Shown: piece after piece, positions 59,347 to 64,000 of the stretch | Position numbering within the stretch: position 1 is the stretch's first letter | Layout: every line of letters begins with the position of its first letter | Assembly (NCBI GenBank): GCA_018287875.1 | Contig: JAGVVL010000018.1 | Coordinates: 2,906,501-2,970,500 of the forward strand | DNA: 64,000 nt | Source of the DNA: Nigrospora sphaerica | Taxonomy: Eukaryota; Ascomycota; Sordariomycetes; Amphisphaeriales; Apiosporaceae | Reading direction: 5' to 3' | Position numbers and translations under genes: made by a program | Notes under the pieces: generated by a model | What the model saw: only the letters and a program-made list of their open reading frames with translations | The model's database searches: none | What the model was told of the DNA's origin: nothing

Positions 59347-61004
59347 GTCCTGTCGTTGACAATTAGTGGGGGGTTTGGGGGTTGGTCGGACAAGGTGCCA
59401 CCGCCCGCCCGCGCTTGCCGATCACGCCAGCAGTCGGCACACTGTCGCTGCCCGCAGACCACCAGCGGCGGCGCAGACAGGCAGAGCCAGGTCCCGTCTG
59501 TCCCCCAGGGCGGCCTCCTCTGCTCCTTTCACAAACAGGTGTTTTCGCTCGACCGCCCATCACTGTATGATTAACCTGGAGCCTCCTTCCCCCAGTTGGG
59601 ACGGCGTATGCGCACGCCAGGCACGCATGTGGGAGTGGAAACAAACGGCCGCTTAGCCTCCCACGCTCAAGAGCGGGGTCCTCTTGGTGGGTGTGGGCGC
59701 TGTGACGGGCCACGCGCTGTCAGGCCTCCCCCAGCCCTGGAGGGCGAACACGGAGACGGTGCATATAGCTCAGGGTTCGACAACGCGGGCTCACGGAGAG
59801 GAAGCATGCGACGGAAAGCTGGTACGGACGCTTACGGCGGCTCGCCTGTTGCTACATACGTATTTGGTGCAGCATACCTAGCAGAGCATCTCAGGTACCC
59901 GTACGCTCCCCCCTTCCCCCTGGGTATTCGGTTGCCGGACTGCTGCTAGCCAGAGCCTCGCAACTTCAGGGTCAGATGGCCTCTCGCCGGCTCCCTCCGA
60001 TCGACATGTTTCACAGCCTCTAGCAACTGGAGATTACTACCTAGACATCCATCGAGCGCTACCAGGGGGGTCCTGCCCAGTTTGGTAACCGCCAGGGGGG
60101 CAAGACCCGCCCAACCACTCAAACGGTCACATCACTTTTACAATCCTGTCTTCATGCTTTTCCTCGGCGTTCGTCAGAAACGACTTGCATTGTCGCAGGC
60201 CGAAAGCATACTTTGAGTACTTTAGGAATCTCCGTAGCCGTAGTGATGGCTGGGCCATACTCGCCCGGCACGGAACTCGTATACCCCTAATTTCGCCCAA
60301 ACTTGTTTCCCGTTTTTCCGTGTTCCGGCTACCAGAGAAATGACAGTCGCGATAGCTTATAGAATTCCCTATTAATGATTCCGGCATGACGACTTCCAGG
60401 CCCTAGCCCTGTAGATCTACGTTTATCGAGCCTACGACCGAAGAAGACCACAGGGATGGACTCGGCACCCAGCCGGTACCTGGCAGTGTATACTATAGTA
60501 CATTGTATGTGACTTCTTATGGGGGTTGATGCAACGGAACCCCACCCATCTTCTCCGTCGCAGGGTCGTGGCTTGTCGCCCGAGCCCAGAATACCTCCGG
60601 ACAATTGGGTCTTGTCACATCGCACCCCGGAGCGAGATCCTCGATCGGGGGCAGCCTAAACCGGTTTTTTTGTTTTGTTTCACGGCAAATGAACGAATGG
60701 GTCCGGCTAAGCAACTTGGGCGGCCCCCGGCCCCGTTACCTTTGAATACCGAATATGACAAGTCCTTGATCCTACCCAGCAGACCTCCACGCCTGCGTCG
60801 CCAATCGCCTCGGCAAGCAAGCCACCCACGCCGAGCTTAATAAGTGACTACTCCGTACATGTGCGAGGCCTGCATCAACACCTATACAACGGCGAAGGCC
60901 CTGAAACGCGAATATTCCGGAGCTGGCGCGGGACCTCTCATCCATGTTGCAAGTTCACAGTAGGCGACCACTAACATACCCCAGGAAAGTGCTGGAGTCA
61001 CCAG

Positions 61005-63912
61005 CTAGGCCCGCAACGCTTGGGTCTTGGCGTGTAGCCAGTCGATCACCACGGGCATGTATGCACTGAGGCTGTCTTCCATGATGCTCCAGAACAGTCG
61101 AATGGCCTCGTCCTCACTGAGATCCAAGTGGAACCTCTCCTGCACCTTAACAACGGCCTTGTCGGGCTCGAGCTTGATATCGGGGATGTTGGCGTGGACC
61201 ATGAGGCTGAAGAGATTCAGAATCAGGTTTGACGACTTTCTTAGTGCCGCAAACGCCAACGAGCAGTATTGTTTAAACTGAAGGTACCAGTCGCTATTGG
61301 TGCCTCCCATGGCGTCGACCATTTCTTTGCTGAGCTTCACCGCCGGTGCGAACGGCTTCGGATCGCGTCCGAGAATGAACCCAAAGTCGGCATGGAAGAA
61401 ATGTCCATCGGGTGTCAAGAGCAGGTTCTCATTGTGCCGGTCGCCCACTCCCAGGATGTAGGTGATAACGCAGTAGCCAGCGCACGATTTGACAAACGTC
61501 TCCAAAGTCTCCCGCCGAATGCCCATCTCGGCGCGCTCGTCGGGGTTGTGCTGCTTCAAGTAGGCAAGAACAGGGTTGGTTCGATACTTCTTCGCAATAT
61601 GGGCAAAAGTTTGTGATGGGACGAACTGCGATGCACCCGCCGTGGTGCTGGTGGCCAAAATCTTGTAAGGAGACAACTTGAGATCCAAGTTCTCCTTCAG
61701 CAGTAGCTGGTCCATAAGCGTAATAATCTGGATGACAAGCTGATCTTGGCGTAAATCATCGCCCGTCTTGAACATCATGGGATACTTGCCCCCCGAAACC
61801 GTCTTGAAAGTTGCCATCAGGGGAGACAATGACGACTTAAAGACGCGCGACTCTTCGGGTACGACTCCAGTAATCATGATGGACGGGTCGAGCGGCAGCG
61901 GCAGAGGAGGGTCGATGGTAACCATGTCGTTCTTCGGATCCGCCAAAAACGCTTTCAGTTTGTCCACCTTACGCGATGTCGAGTCGTTCGAGGCCTGGAT
62001 CTCGCTGGAGATCTTGGAGAAGACCGCAATGAACTCGGCTTGGCGTTTCATTGTCTGCCTGGTTTCCACGCCGCCAGGTTTGCTTTCAAGCTCTCGCATG
62101 AAGTCGTACTGCACCTTCGCATACATCGTCCTCACTTCCTGGCCTTGTTCCTGGCTCTTATCGTCCCACTCGACCCCCAGGTACCAGTAAAAATAGTTCC
62201 CCAGGGTGAAGTTTTCGACGGCTCTGGATATTAGGAAAGTCGCCAGAGATGATGCTTCGGTTGCTGGCTGGTTGGAGTCGGTTGATATGTGCTCAAACTT
62301 GAGTGCCTGAACGAGTTGCAGCAGGTACAGTAGCAGCTCGTCGTCGTCGGCTTTCCTCAGGCGGTTGACGGCATAGGCCCGGACGGCGGGGCTGTCGAAT
62401 GTAGGGCCAAGGAGCTCCAGCGCGTCGTCGACTTCGATGGCGGTCCACTTCCCAAGCACCTGAATGGCTTGCTTGGACTCACTTTGGTCCTGCCAATTGA
62501 CTGACTTCACGAACTTGGTCAAGGCCCGCTTGTCCTTGGTCAAGTGGTACCGGAACTTCCAGACCAGGTCTTTCTCCTCCAGGGTCAAGGTGTGGGTGGG
62601 CGAGTAGGCCATGATTGTGTTGAGCTCGTCGCGGACCTTGGCGTTGGGTCTCAAGTCTTTATCAAGAATACCATGGCGGTGCTGGCTGCGCACAAGACGT
62701 CTATGTTTGCTTTCTGCGGGGTTGTCCTTGGCGGCCACTTCCGGGTCGTATATCTTGACTATACGCGTGTTTCTGTCGACAGTGTCATTGATGCCCGGTC
62801 CAAACTGCACCTCCGGAGGCGGCTTGAGATCGACGTTCGACTGTGAGGCCGAGAGGTGTTGAACGGCCGAGATGGGAGCAGGCGGATACTCGTGGTCGGT
62901 GAAAACAACTGGAAAGTCAAAGCGCGGCAACTCGACGGTTAAGGTGAATTTGGAAGGGCCTGGCTGGTCGGGCTTCAGAGACCCGTCCTGATCTCCCTGT
63001 TGCGAATTGGCCTGGCGCCGTAGTGACCTGACCGAGTTCCGTGTTGCCTCGGAGGCGCGTCGCTCGGAAACTCGCCATACGAGTTGGTCCAGCCATTCCA
63101 CCTTGGGTATCTCGTTCATCTCGTATTTTTTGAAGAGCTGATCCAAACGCTCGAGTTCTTCGGCCTCCTTGTCCACCGTTGCCATATCCTCCTTCTTTGC
63201 TCCCTCACGCCTCCGGGGCAGGACGAAGGGGGTCTTCGTATCGTCGTTCCCATCTGCTTGCTCGTGCCGGTGTACCACACATTTCAGCCGCCCTTTCTGA
63301 ACCTGGTTATCTTTGTCAAACAGGGGAAGAGTGGTCCCGCCGAAGGGGATCGCATGACCCTGGGCCTGTCTTCCTCCCGTCGGCGAAACATCCCATATGG
63401 TTATGGCGAGACAGGAGTTAAGCGGAAGGGACTTGTAAGGTATAGGTAAGTCGAGCCATTCGTTCCAGCTGATTTGTTCTTGTCAGTGCCCGCTGCCACC
63501 GACGGTGGGGGAAAGGCGTGGCGTCCTTGACCGACCTTCGTTCGTTCTTGAAAGCCTTGTAGGATGTCTGCACCGGCACTGTCAAGGGCTTGGAGCCTGC
63601 CCAGACTTGGACCGTGACATAGAGGTCGGAATTAGGGCTGTTGGGCCGAAACCGTGTTAACGATGATTCTTTGCTCGACGCGTGTCCGGTCACTAGTAGG
63701 TGTCGTACCTGGTATTCGAGCCGATGTACCTAAGGTCGGGCCGTTGTAGCAGAGTCGAGTGTTTCTGCGGAGTCTCGTCGCCTTCCAGGTTGACACTAGG
63801 TTGGCGGGCTCTCGGTCAGTGCCAAACACCCCAGCAAAAGGGCGGGTTCTTACATGCGTATGCTCAGAGGGTAGTCCAGCGACTCCGAGGTCGCAAATGA
63901 GAAGGGATCCAT
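61005..63912 (-). CDS. VPS34: Phosphatidylinositol 3-kinase VPS34
   Basis: Four exons read on minus, 63912-63854, 63795-63709, 63637-63536 and 63468-61005, give 903 residues. The start MDPFSFATSESLDYPLSIRI and the C2-domain parts DLYVTVQVWAGSKPLTVP and GGTTLPLFDKDNQVQKGR are typical of fungal Vps34. The helical domain is at about 330-540 (KWTAIEVDDALELLG). The lipid-kinase domain has the P-loop-like KTGDDLRQDQLV, the catalytic loop GDRHNENLLL at about residue 757 and HADFG at about 776. Known role: makes PI3P on endosomes and autophagosomes in complexes with Vps15 and Vps30/Beclin, driving autophagy and vacuolar sorting. Introns are 58-71 bases with canonical ends. Only 88 bases of upstream sequence are in the window. 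Confidence 0.97.
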
Positions 63913-64000
63913 AGCGAGGCTCTGCGATCCATGGATGACAGCCGAGGGTTGAGTACAGAGATAGACGTCTGCTCCGGACCTGGAGCGGATGGGAGGTACG

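Larger units (their letters stand above)
56917..61003. other. Intergenic region, about 4.1 kb, rich in short repeats
   Basis: No supported gene between the VPS34 3' end and the start of the 238-residue gene. 57900-58670 is dense in TACGTA, AGGTACCT and TAGGTAGG motifs. An inverted GA/CT microsatellite lies at 59294-59346. The part 57100-57800 is probably promoter and leader of the 238-residue gene. Open frames such as 57358-57792 have an equally open opposite strand. Confidence 0.55.

Noticed and set aside
1..64000. Secondary-metabolite cluster, mobile element or CRISPR-like array
   Set aside because: No polyketide or peptide synthase, cytochrome P450 group, transposase, reverse transcriptase or regularly spaced repeat array was seen. 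The lone Zn2Cys6 regulator sits among housekeeping genes.
1..64000. Dispersed 5S rRNA or further tRNA genes
   Set aside because: I looked for B-box sequence (GGTTCGANTCC and its reverse complement) and for fungal 5S rRNA starts; only the tRNA-Gly at 41075 fits.

Overview
This window is chromosomal DNA of a filamentous ascomycete, most likely a Sordariomycete and possibly a member of the Sordariales. That rests on GC-rich coding sequence, introns mostly of 40-110 bases with GTRNGT donors and CTRAC-like branch sites, and proteins that resemble Neurospora/Chaetomium-type orthologues (VPS34, DnfA-type flippase, SUB2, UBC13). The species was not identified. I find 15 protein genes and one tRNA gene, and no recognisable transposon, CRISPR, prophage or secondary-metabolite cluster. 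All intron positions were inferred by eye from splice motifs, frame continuity and family conservation.

Layout. 1-2739 is non-coding. 2740-7586 (+) is a DNF1-type phospholipid flippase. 8639-10528 (+) is an MSC7-type membrane aldehyde dehydrogenase. 11457-13296 (-) is an MRS2/LPE10 mitochondrial Mg2+ channel. 14233-15354 (+) is an F-box-like protein. 16837-19398 (-) is a Zn2Cys6 transcription factor. 20628-21239 (-) is an RNase P/MRP Rpr2/Rpp21 subunit, divergent from SUB2 at 21942-24053 (+). A gene-poor interval of about 12.5 kb follows, whose last 2.3 kb is a pyrimidine-rich probable leader of a PCL-type cyclin at 36568-38700 (+). tRNA-Gly(GCC) is at 41075-41145 (+). Then come an orphan coiled-coil protein at 41675-44679 (-), the SEA/GATOR2 subunit MTC5/WDR59 at 45402-49997 (-), the E2 enzyme UBC13 at 51187-51905 (+), mitochondrial enoyl reductase ETR1 at 52613-53848 (-), a 238-residue uncharacterised protein at 56200-56916 (-) and the PI3-kinase VPS34 at 61005-63912 (-).

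These are mostly housekeeping genes of membrane lipid asymmetry, endosome/vacuole signalling, mitochondrial function, RNA processing and ubiquitin signalling. They do not form one pathway cluster, so neighbour relations are informative mainly for promoters. Divergent pairs are MRS2/F-box, RPR2/SUB2 and MTC5/UBC13.

The points most worth a second look are the 646-base first intron of SUB2, the 12.5 kb gene-free interval with the long cyclin leader, the orphan coiled-coil protein, an in-frame stop-free intron inside the transcription factor, a 42-base MRS2 intron dominated by a C14 run, and clusters of AGGTACCT/TAGGTAGG motifs. I did not find a convincing new multi-gene system.
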